Origin: DATLGD01 sp035540755
Lineage (GTDB): Bacteria > Actinomycetota > Actinomycetes > Mycobacteriales > SCTD01
DNA length: 9,327 bases
Assembly: GCA_035540755.1 (NCBI GenBank)
Contig: DATLGD010000008.1
Location: forward strand, 1-9,327
Direction of reading: 5' to 3'
Both the position numbers and the translations under genes were made by a program. Under the pieces are notes generated by a model. The model had not been told where the DNA came from, made no database searches, and saw only the letters and a program-made list of their open reading frames with translations. Positions 1 to 5,597 of this stretch are shown piece by piece (positions within the stretch are counted from its first letter, which is position 1; the number at the start of each line of letters is the position of its first letter).

Positions 1-591
1 GTCGTCCTCGCCACCCGCAACGCCGGCAAGCTCACCGAGCTGCGCCGCATCCTCGAGCCGTTCGGCATCGCCCTGCTCGGCCTGGACGACGTGACGTCCT
101 ACGAGCCGGGCCCCGAGACCGCACCCGACTTCGCCGGGAACGCACTCGCCAAGGCGCGCGAGGCGGTGTCGCACACCGGGCTGCCCGCCGTCGCCGACGA
201 CAGCGGGCTCGTGGTCGACGCGCTCAACGGCATGCCCGGCGTGCTGTCGGCCCGCTGGGCCGGCCGGCACGGCGACGACCGCGCCAACCTCGAGCTGGTG
301 CTGGCGCAGCTCGCCGACGTGCCGGACGAGCGGCGCGGAGCGCGCTTCGTCTGCGCGGCCGCCTTCGCGCTTCCGGACGGCCGCGAGGAGGTCGTCGAGG
401 GCACCGTCGAGGGCGTGCTGCTGCGCGCCCCGCGCGGCAGCGGCGGCTTCGGCTACGACCCCCTGTTCGTGCCGCAGGGCTCGGAGCGGACGACAGCGCA
501 GATGACGCCGGAGGACAAGGACGCGATCAGCCACCGCGGCAAGGCGTTCCGGTCGCTGGCCCCGCGGCTGGCCCAGGCGCTGCAGCGCTGA
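1..591 (+). CDS. rdgB: RdgB/HAM1-type non-canonical purine NTP pyrophosphatase (5' end outside window)
   Basis: This enzyme family hydrolyses dITP, XTP and ITP to monophosphates plus pyrophosphate and so keeps deaminated purines out of DNA and RNA. The reading frame is open from base 1, and the first visible residues (VVLATRNAGK) are the N-terminal substrate-binding motif that normally lies within the first ten or so residues, so only a few codons are missing. Other family marks are the DDSGLVVDAL and MPGVLSARWAG block (visible residues about 65-85), a GGFGYDPLF motif near residue 148 and the SHRGKAF motif near the end. The visible 196 residues match the usual length of about 200. It ends 4 bp from the convergent small ORF, leaving no room for a separate terminator. 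In actinomycetes this gene often follows rph, which would lie to the left and is not visible. The assignment is secure; the true start is not in the window. Confidence 0.95.
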   Translation, partial: VVLATRNAGKLTELRRILEPFGIALLGLDDVTSYEPGPETAPDFAGNALAKAREAVSHTGLPAVADDSGLVVDALNGMPGVLSARWAGRHGDDRANLELVLAQLADVPDERRGARFVCAAAFALPDGREEVVEGTVEGVLLRAPRGSGGFGYDPLFVPQGSERTTAQMTPEDKDAISHRGKAFRSLAPRLAQALQR

Positions 592-595
592 GCCG

Positions 596-763
596 TCAGC
601 GGTCGGGCGTCGGGTCGGCCTCGGCCGCGTCCTGCGCCCGCTGCCTGGCCGACCAGCGCAGCTGCAGCACGGCCAGCAGGAGCACCAGCAGCAGGACGCC
701 CACGAGGATCAGCTCGTCGTAGGCCGAGACGCCCTCGCCGTGGGCGAGCACTACCGGCGTCAC
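596..763 (-). CDS. Small single-pass membrane protein, function unknown
   Basis: This is a 55-residue protein with one strong hydrophobic segment at about residues 18-35 (a run of Leu and Val), followed by a basic RWSARQR stretch and an acidic tail. That pattern suggests a small inner-membrane protein with a cytoplasmic C-terminus. The GTG start at 763-761 overlaps the TGA stop of the ECF sigma factor gene (GTGA arrangement), which implies translational coupling, so it probably belongs to the sigma-factor transcript. I do not recognise a family. It could be a minor partner of the sigma factor, but nothing in the sequence shows that. The coupling, the clean transmembrane segment and the tight convergent spacing to rdgB support it being real rather than a random open frame. 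Confidence 0.6.
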   Translation of the reverse strand: MTPVVLAHGEGVSAYDELILVGVLLLVLLLAVLQLRWSARQRAQDAAEADPTPDR

Positions 764-1287
764 CGGGACTCCGCTCTGCGGTGCTCGGTCATCAGCTGCT
801 CGCGGGCCCGGGCGACGCGCGAGCGGATCGTGCCGACCGGGACCCCGCAGGCCTCCGCAGCCTCGTCGTAGGACAGGCCGAGCAGCTGGGTGAGCGCGAA
901 CGCCGCCCGCCGGTCGGCGTCGAGCGTGGCGAGGGCGTCCCGCGCGCCCGCACTGGTCGACGCGTCCGGGGCGGTCTCGACCGGAGCCGACAGCAGCCGC
1001 ACGACGAGCCGCCGCCCCCGCACCCGCCGGCGCAGGTGGTCGGTGCAGGTGTGCCGGGCGATGCCCAGCAGCCACAGGCGGAACGGCGCCCGCCCCTCGT
1101 AGGAGCGCAGCGACCCGAGCGCCTTGAGGTAGGTCTCCTGGGCGAGGTCGTCGGCCTCCTGGGCGTCGACCATGGCCGCGCACAGCCGCCAGACGTCGCT
1201 CTGCGTCGCGCGCACGAGCGCCGAGGTCGCCACGGGATCGCCGTCCCGTGCGGCCTCCGCCCAGCCGGCCAGGGGGTCCACGGGCAC
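760..1287 (-). CDS. ECF sigma factor, SigC-like
   Basis: This is a 175-residue RNA polymerase sigma factor of the extracytoplasmic-function class. Region 2 spans about residues 24-92 and includes the core-binding stretch DDLAQETYLKAL and the -10-recognition helix ending in TDHLRRR. Region 4 spans about residues 118-168 and contains the helix-turn-helix GLSYDEAAEACGVPVGTIRSR. There is no region 3 and no extra C-terminal domain. The ATQSDVWRL motif at residues 27-35 resembles actinobacterial SigC proteins, whose role has been tied to copper in mycobacteria; this was judged from memory. The GTG start at 1287 has a poor ribosome-binding site, and a second GTG lies two codons downstream. The gene is divergent from a zf-HC2 protein and a CopC-CopD/YcnI pair, so I infer that it controls copper genes. 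Specific group membership is not proven. Confidence 0.9.
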   Translation of the reverse strand: MPVDPLAGWAEAARDGDPVATSALVRATQSDVWRLCAAMVDAQEADDLAQETYLKALGSLRSYEGRAPFRLWLLGIARHTCTDHLRRRVRGRRLVVRLLSAPVETAPDASTSAGARDALATLDADRRAAFALTQLLGLSYDEAAEACGVPVGTIRSRVARAREQLMTEHRRAESR

Positions 1288-1388
1288 CAGTGTTCACCGG
1301 CGTCCGGCGATCTCCTGCCCTGACGGGATGTTCAGTTCCTCTCAGAAGTCGCGGGAACTGGACCGGCTCCCGGGACGACTGGACGGAC
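1288..1388. promoter_or_regulatory. Divergent promoter region with mirrored ECF-like -35 elements
   Basis: This 101-bp gap lies between the sigma factor gene and the zf-HC2 gene. CAGTTCC at 1333-1339 and GGAACTG at 1354-1360 form a perfect 7-bp inverted repeat with a 14-bp spacer. Each strand therefore carries GGAAC, the usual ECF -35 core, pointing at its own gene. On the plus strand a CGAC sits 17 bp after GGAAC (1376-1379), which would place transcription start close to the GTG at 1389 and give a nearly leaderless mRNA. On the minus strand I find no convincing -10 at normal spacing; a CCCGTC lies only about 9 bp after GGAAC. The promoter role is inferred from motif and position. Confidence 0.5.
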
Positions 1389-2018
1389 GTGGACTGCACC
1401 ACGGCGCGCGAGGCGCTCTCGGCCCGGCTCGACGGCGAGCTGTCCCCTGTCATGGAGACGGCGCTCGACGAGCACCTGGCGTCGTGCGCGTCCTGCGCGG
1501 CGTCGGCCGGCGCCCTCGCCGACCTGGCCCGGCGCTCGCGCCTGCACGTCGCGCCGCAGGTCCCTGACCTGAGCAGTGCCGTCGTCGAGACCGTGCGCGC
1601 CCGAGCCGAGGCGGTGCCGTGGTCGCCGGCCCGCGTCGGCCTCGTCGTCGTCGGCCTCGCGCAGCTGCTGCTCAGCCTGCCGACGCTGCTGCTCGGCGAC
1701 GCCGTCGCCGCCTCGCTGCACGTGGCCCGGGAGGTGGGCGTGACCGAGCTGGCGCTCGCCGTCGGGATGCTCGCCGCGGCGTGGCGGCCGTGGCGGGCGG
1801 CCGGGATGCTGCCGGTCGTCGGGGTGCTCGCGGTGGGACTGGCGGTGACGAGCACCGTCGACGTGCTGCAGGGGGAGATCGGCGCGCTCGAGGAGCTGGT
1901 GCACCTGCTGCCGCTGGCCGGCGCGGTGCTGCTGTGGCAGGTGCGGCACACCGACCCGCTCGCACCGGGTCCGCAGCGGCGCCAGGAGCCGGGGCCCGGC
2001 CTGCGACGGGCCTCGTGA
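1389..2018 (+). CDS. zf-HC2 domain membrane protein, probable anti-sigma factor
   Basis: This is a 209-residue protein. The N-terminal cytoplasmic part carries the zinc-binding anti-sigma pattern: Cys3 and then His29, Cys33 and Cys36 in a HxxxCxxC arrangement. About four hydrophobic segments follow (roughly residues 82-103, 117-132, 139-159 and 168-184). The family binds and silences ECF sigma factors until a signal arrives, and the divergent SigC-like gene is the obvious partner. The GTG at 1389 is chosen because it immediately precedes the conserved DCTTAREALSARLDGEL block, and upstream in-frame sequence lies in the promoter region. The stop overlaps the GTG start of the CopC-CopD gene (GTGA), implying translational coupling. 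The multi-pass domain might sense copper or the state of CopCD, but that is inference. Anti-sigma activity is likely, not shown. Confidence 0.8.
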   Translation: MDCTTAREALSARLDGELSPVMETALDEHLASCASCAASAGALADLARRSRLHVAPQVPDLSSAVVETVRARAEAVPWSPARVGLVVVGLAQLLLSLPTLLLGDAVAASLHVAREVGVTELALAVGMLAAAWRPWRAAGMLPVVGVLAVGLAVTSTVDVLQGEIGALEELVHLLPLAGAVLLWQVRHTDPLAPGPQRRQEPGPGLRRAS

Positions 2019-3685
2019 GGCGCCTGGCCGCCCTGCTGCTGGCCGCGTTCGTCCTGGCGCTGCTGCCGGCGTCGCCGGCGTCGGCGCACGCCGCGCTGCT
2101 CGACAGCACCCCGCAGGACGGCGTGGTGCTGCAGGAGGCGCCGCGCGAGGTGGTGCTGCGCTTCAACCAGCCGGTCGGCATCGGCCTCGGCGCCGTCCGC
2201 GTCGTCGGCCCCGGCGGCGAACGGGTGGATGACGGCGCGCCGCAGCAGCGGACTGGTGACCGCGAGGTCGTCGTCGCCGTGCCGCGGGCGGGGGAGCGGG
2301 GCACCTACGTCCTGCTCTGGCGCGTCATGAGCGAGGACAGCCACCCCGTCAGCGGCGCCAGCGTCTTCTCCGTCGGCGCGCCCAGCGAGCCCGCCGCCGC
2401 TGCCGAGGCCGATGCCGCCGGCACGTCCACGGCGCTGCGCGGCTTCCGGCTGCTCGGGTTCCTCGGGGTGCTCGTGCTGGTCGGCACCGTCGCCGTGACG
2501 GTGCTGGTCTGGCCGGCGGGACTGCGGCTGCGCCGCGTGCACGCGCTGCTCGCAGGCGGCGTCGCGCTGGCCTGCACCGGCAGTGCCGGCACGCTGCTGG
2601 CACAGGGGCCGAACGCCGCGGGGCTGCCGGTCAGCCGGGCCCTCGAGCTGCTGCCAGAGGTGGTCGGCACCCGGTACGGCACCGCACACCTCGCCCGCCT
2701 GCTGCTGCTCGGCGTCGTCGCCGTCCTGCTGGTCGTGCTCGTGCGCTCCGGCCGTCCGCCGGGGACCCGCTGGCGGCTGGCGCTCCTGGCCCTCGGGCTG
2801 CCGCTCGCTGCCACCTGGTCGCTCGCCGGCCACCCGGCGGCAGGGTCGCTCGCGGTCCTCGCCGTCCCGGTCGACGCGCTGCACCTGCTGGCCGTCGGCA
2901 CCTGGGTCGGCGGTCTGGTGGTGCTCGCGGCGGTGCTGCTGCACCGCACCGACGTCGACGAGCTGCGGGCGGCCCTGACCGGGTGGTCGCGGCTGGCCGT
3001 CGCAGCCGTCGTCGTCATGGCCGCGACCGGCCTGTTCGCCGGCTGGCGGGAGGTGCGCGCGCTCGACGCGCTCGGCGGCACGACCTATGGACGGCTGCTG
3101 CTGCTCAAGGTCGTGCTGGTGCTCGGCATGCTCTACGCCGGCAACCGCGGCCGCTTCCTCGTGCAGCGGTACTACGGCGTCGGCCCGACGGTGGTGCACG
3201 CCTCGACGGCGACGGCCGTGGCCGAGCCCGCGCCCGCCGCGCCGCCCGAGCGCGCCCGCCGCGCGCTGCGCCGCGGCACCGGCGTCGAGGTCGCGCTCGC
3301 CGCGGCCGTCGTGCTGGTCACGACGCTGCTCGTCGACACGCCGCCGGCGGCCTCGGACTACGCGCGCCCGCTGTCGACCGTGACCCGCGTCGACGACTCC
3401 CTGACCGTGCAGCTCGACCTCGACTCCGCGCGGGTCGGGCCGAACACGCTGCACGTGTACCTCACCGGCCCGGGTGGCCGCGCCTTCGACGTGCCCGAGG
3501 TGACCGGCCGCATCACCCGCGACGGCGAGAGCGTCCCGGTGCAGATCGAGCGCATCAGCCTCGGCCACTACGAAGCCACCGAGCGGCTCGTCGTCCCCTA
3601 CCGCGGGACGTGGGAGCTCGAGGTGACGGTGCGGACGTCGGACATCGACGCCAGCACCGTCCGCCAGACCCTGTCCATCCGTTGA
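2015..3685 (+). CDS. CopC-CopD fusion copper protein with C-terminal YtkA/FixH-like domain
   Basis: This 556-residue protein resembles Bacillus subtilis YcnJ in domain order. A signal peptide (residues 1-24, ending ASPASA) exposes His25 as the mature N-terminus. The CopC domain (about 25-125) contains the SEDSHPVSG motif with Asp108 and His110. With His25, these match the His/Asp/His Cu(II) site known from CopC. A Met-rich Cu(I) site is absent. The CopD domain (about 140-435) has multiple membrane helices and conserved histidines in LAGHPAAG and VDALHLLAVGTWVGG. The last 110 residues form a soluble beta-rich domain of YtkA/FixH type. The family delivers or imports copper across the membrane. 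The GTG start overlaps the stop of the zf-HC2 gene. The frame is intact. Direction of copper transport cannot be told from sequence; import is favoured by analogy to YcnJ. Confidence 0.92.
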   Translation: MRRLAALLLAAFVLALLPASPASAHAALLDSTPQDGVVLQEAPREVVLRFNQPVGIGLGAVRVVGPGGERVDDGAPQQRTGDREVVVAVPRAGERGTYVLLWRVMSEDSHPVSGASVFSVGAPSEPAAAAEADAAGTSTALRGFRLLGFLGVLVLVGTVAVTVLVWPAGLRLRRVHALLAGGVALACTGSAGTLLAQGPNAAGLPVSRALELLPEVVGTRYGTAHLARLLLLGVVAVLLVVLVRSGRPPGTRWRLALLALGLPLAATWSLAGHPAAGSLAVLAVPVDALHLLAVGTWVGGLVVLAAVLLHRTDVDELRAALTGWSRLAVAAVVVMAATGLFAGWREVRALDALGGTTYGRLLLLKVVLVLGMLYAGNRGRFLVQRYYGVGPTVVHASTATAVAEPAPAAPPERARRALRRGTGVEVALAAAVVLVTTLLVDTPPAASDYARPLSTVTRVDDSLTVQLDLDSARVGPNTLHVYLTGPGGRAFDVPEVTGRITRDGESVPVQIERISLGHYEATERLVVPYRGTWELEVTVRTSDIDASTVRQTLSIR

Positions 3686-3717
3686 ACCCTGCCCACCCGT
3701 CGAACCCTGGAGATCCC

Positions 3718-4413
3718 GTGCTGTCCGCCCGTCGCCTGCTCACCGTCGCCGCCGTCTCGGCCGCCGCGCTCGTCGTCCCGCTGTCCGGGGCGGCGTCGGC
3801 GCACGTCACCGTCCAGGCGCCGGGCGCCACCCAGGGCGGCTACACCAAGCTGACCTTCCGGATGCCGACCGAGCGGGAGGTGCCCTCCACCGGGCTCGAG
3901 GTCGCCTTCCCCGACGAGCACCCGATCACCTCGCTGCGGGTCAAGCCCAAGGCCGGCTGGACCTACGAGATCGTCCGGGCACCCCTCGACGAGCCGATCG
4001 AGGTGCACGGCCGGCAGATCACCGAGCGCGTCTCGCGCATCGTCTGGACCGCCACCGGCGAGGGCGTCGGCCCGACCGAGTTCGAGGAGTTCGAGGTCAG
4101 CGGCGGTCCCATGCCCGAGGTGGAGAGCCTGACTCTGCCGGCCCTGCAGACCTACGCCGACGGCGAGGTCGTCCGCTGGATCGAGGAGGCGGCCGAGGGC
4201 GCGGAGGAGCCGGAGAAGCCGGCTCCGGTGCTCGAGCTGGCCGCGGCGTCGGACGAGGGTCACGGCGCCGCCGTCCCCGAGACCGAGGTGGACGCCGAGC
4301 CGGCGGCCGCGGTGAGCGGCACGTCGGACTGGGTGCCCGGCGTCGCGCTCGGCGTCGCCGTGCTGGCGCTCCTGGCCGCCCTGAGCAGCCTGGTCCTGCG
4401 CCGCCGCGGCTGA
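3718..4413 (+). CDS. YcnI/DUF1775 copper-binding membrane-anchored protein
   Basis: This is a 231-residue exported protein. The signal peptide (residues 1-28, ending GAASA) leaves His29 at the mature N-terminus, the expected anchor of the single-histidine Cu(II) site described for Bacillus YcnI; conserved Trp and Glu residues follow in the domain (residues about 30-155). An acidic, Ala/Pro/Glu-rich linker and one transmembrane helix (about 205-227) end in RRRG, so it is tethered outside the membrane. The GTG at 3718 has a plausible ribosome-binding site, GGAG, 6 bp upstream and gives a clean signal peptide. It starts 32 bp after the CopC-CopD stop and is probably cotranscribed. In Bacillus ycnJ and ycnI are also adjacent, which supports a joint role in copper handling, with YcnI perhaps a metallochaperone. 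Confidence 0.9.
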   Translation: MLSARRLLTVAAVSAAALVVPLSGAASAHVTVQAPGATQGGYTKLTFRMPTEREVPSTGLEVAFPDEHPITSLRVKPKAGWTYEIVRAPLDEPIEVHGRQITERVSRIVWTATGEGVGPTEFEEFEVSGGPMPEVESLTLPALQTYADGEVVRWIEEAAEGAEEPEKPAPVLELAAASDEGHGAAVPETEVDAEPAAAVSGTSDWVPGVALGVAVLALLAALSSLVLRRRG

Positions 4414-4425
4414 GCCCTGCAGCTG

Positions 4426-4507
4426 TGCGCGAGGGGGGACTCGAACCCCCACGCCCGAAGGCGACGGCCCCTAAAACCGTTGCGTCTGCCGATTCCGCCA
4501 CTCGCGC
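4426..4507 (-). tRNA. tRNA-Leu (anticodon UAG)
   Basis: Read on the minus strand, the acceptor arms GCGCGAG and CTCGCGC pair perfectly, followed by discriminator base A as expected for leucine. The D arm (GCG...CGC) holds GAATCGGCAGA. The anticodon stem ACGGT/GCCGT closes a TTTAGGG loop with anticodon TAG. A long variable arm (CGCCTTCGGGCG) marks a type II tRNA. The T arm GGGGG-TTCGAGT-CCCCC is intact. The 3' CCA is not encoded. It is convergent with ycnI. A possible -10 (TACGCT, 4524-4519) lies just upstream, but the expected -35 zone falls inside the hairpin at 4532-4591. Confidence 0.95.
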
Positions 4508-4531
4508 CGATCCTGGAGAGCGTAAGCTGCG

Positions 4532-4591
4532 GTGAGGGTCGGGGTGCGCCCCGCTTGCTCGTGGGCAAGCGGGGCGCAGCCCGACCCTGAC
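4532..4591. repeat. Long palindromic repeat, copy 1 (60-nt hairpin)
   Basis: TGCGCCCCGCTTGC (4545-4558) pairs perfectly with GCAAGCGGGGCGCA (4565-4578) across a 6-nt loop. AGGGTCGGG (4535-4543) pairs with CCCGACCCT (4580-4588). Two G/G mismatches interrupt the stem at 4544/4579 and 4534/4589. The core and outer arms recur almost unchanged at 5033-5094. There is no T-tract on either side. It lies in the tRNA-Leu upstream region and directly abuts the truncated AbiEi/DUF559 remnant. It may be a dispersed palindromic element or a terminator-like structure. Confidence 0.85.
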
Positions 4592-4592
4592 G

Positions 4593-5037
4593 GCACCTGT
4601 CCACCTGGCTCGCGACAGGAAGGCGTCCCGGTCGGAGCGGGAGGGGCTGAAGATCCACCGGATGCCCGTCGACGAGGACGAGCGGTACGACCTCGACGGG
4701 TTGCCGGTGGCCGACGGGCCGCGCACGTTCGTCGACCTCGCAGGGCACCTGGAGCCCGAAGCCCTGGTGTGCGTCGCAGACGTGCTGGCCCGTCGGTGGG
4801 GCCACGAAGCGCTCGAAGCGGCCGTCGAGCGCCGGCGCAAGCGCCCTGGCCTGTCGCGAGCCCGCGCCGCACTGCCGTTGCTCGATGCGGGATCCGGCTC
4901 GCCCGCGGAGAAACGGGCCCGGCTCCACGGCCCGGGACGATCGGCACCCGCACCTGCTGCTGGCGAAGGTGACCGACGCGTACGGCCGGGCCGCGCGCCT
5001 GTGGGGTGACGGCGTTCTGCCCCCGCACCTGAGATGA
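4593..5037 (+). pseudogene. Remnant of an AbiEi/DUF559-type protein, 5'-truncated with internal deletion
   Basis: The frame from about 4599 to 4920 encodes a stretch typical of actinobacterial AbiEi-like proteins with a C-terminal DUF559 (Vsr-like) domain: GLKIHRMP, then DGLPVADGPRTFVDLA, then a helical part ending SPAEKRARLH. It has no plausible N-terminus; upstream in frame lies the hairpin and a TGA at 4533. From about 4936 the homology appears to continue in another frame, as DDRHPHLLLAKVTDAYGRAA and so on to a TGA at 5035-5037, which looks like the family's normal C-terminus. The nuclease core expected between these parts is missing. An ATG at 4662 opens a 115-codon frame, but it would give a chimeric protein. 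The family match is from memory of motifs, so the family name is moderately certain; decay is well supported. Confidence 0.65.
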
Positions 5038-5094
5038 GGGTCGGGCGGCGCCCCGCTTGCTGCCCGGCAAGCGGGGCGCAACTCGACCCTCATC
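5033..5094. repeat. Long palindromic repeat, copy 2 (62-nt hairpin), possible bidirectional terminator
   Basis: GCGCCCCGCTTGC (5048-5060) pairs with GCAAGCGGGGCGC (5067-5079) across a 6-nt loop. After two mismatched positions, GATGAGGGTCGGG (5033-5045) pairs with CTCGACCCTCATC (5082-5094), with one G-T pair. The hairpin begins at the stop codon of the pseudogene and ends 13 bp before the convergent peroxiredoxin stop, a natural place for a two-way terminator. There is no T-run. The sequence is nearly the same as the hairpin at 4532-4591. Confidence 0.85.
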
Positions 5095-5107
5095 AGCGGG
5101 CGGAGCG

Positions 5108-5578
5108 TCAGGCCAGGTCGAGGTCCCGGCGCAGCTTCGCCACGTGGCCGGTGGCCTTCACGCCGTACTGCGCGTGCTGGACCCGCCCGTCCTCGTCCAG
5201 CACGAAGGTGGAGCGGATGACGCCGACCACCGTCTTGCCGTACAGCTTCTTCTCCCCGTACGCGCCGTAGGCCGCCAGGACCTCCTTGGAGGGGTCGGAC
5301 AGCAGCGGGAAGGTCAGCCCCTCCTTCTCCCGGAACCGGGCGAGCTTGCCCGGTTCGTCTGGAGACAGGCCGAGCACCCGGTAGCCGGCGTCGGAGAACA
5401 CCGACAGGTCGTCGCGGAAGTCGCAGGCATGCGTCGTGCAGCCGGGCGTCATGGCGGCCGGGTAGACGTACAGCACGACCTTGCTGCCGCGCAGGTCGGC
5501 CAGCGACACGGTCGAGCCGTCGTCGGCGGTCAGGGTGAAGTCGGGGGCCTGGTCGCCGGGGGACAGGCGATCGGTCAT
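5108..5578 (-). CDS. bcp: Peroxiredoxin, Bcp/PrxQ subfamily (thiol peroxidase)
   Basis: This is a 156-residue cytoplasmic thiol peroxidase that reduces hydrogen peroxide and organic hydroperoxides using thioredoxin. The APDFTL motif (residues 11-16) opens the fold. TPGCTTHACDFRD holds the peroxidatic Cys47 and, five residues later, Cys52, the resolving cysteine of the PrxQ type. The usual lysine-aspartate just before TPGC is replaced here by Ala-Ala-Met. LSPDEPGKLARFREKEGLTFPLLSD and the STFVLDEDG strand are typical, and the length is normal. The ATG is preceded by a strong ribosome-binding site (GGAGGAGA). It starts 19 bp after the left ATPase gene stops and so probably sits at the end of that operon, though a promoter of its own inside the ATPase gene cannot be excluded. 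Confidence 0.95.
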   Translation of the reverse strand: MTDRLSPGDQAPDFTLTADDGSTVSLADLRGSKVVLYVYPAAMTPGCTTHACDFRDDLSVFSDAGYRVLGLSPDEPGKLARFREKEGLTFPLLSDPSKEVLAAYGAYGEKKLYGKTVVGVIRSTFVLDEDGRVQHAQYGVKATGHVAKLRRDLDLA

Positions 5579-5597
5579 GGTCTCCTCCAGAGCAGGG

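Noticed and set aside
1288..1334. A canonical ECF -10 for the sigma factor on the minus strand
   Set aside because: No CGTC-type element lies 16-17 bp from GGAAC; the only CCCGTC is about 9 bp away, too close for the usual spacing.
1619..2014. Extension of the CopC-CopD frame upstream of the chosen GTG
   Set aside because: It overlaps the zf-HC2 gene in another frame and encodes Arg/Ala-rich shadow sequence; the signal peptide begins at the GTG at 2015.
596..3568. A 990-codon open frame on the minus strand
   Set aside because: Over most of its length it is antisense to clear genes and its translation is low-complexity Arg/Gly/Ala-rich; only its last 55 codons are a plausible gene.
3681..3710. 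Short direct repeat (GTTGAACCCTG / GTCGAACCCTG) before ycnI
   Set aside because: It is 11 bp with one mismatch in a short gap; probably chance or minor slippage and no function can be argued.
4662..5009. A functional 115-residue protein from the ATG at 4662
   Set aside because: The last part leaves the family frame after the RARLH residues while the expected C-terminus appears in another frame, so it is better explained as a decayed gene.
4532..5094. CRISPR array or attC-like recombination sites
   Set aside because: Only two copies about 500 bp apart, symmetric palindromes, no spacers and no integrase or cas genes nearby.
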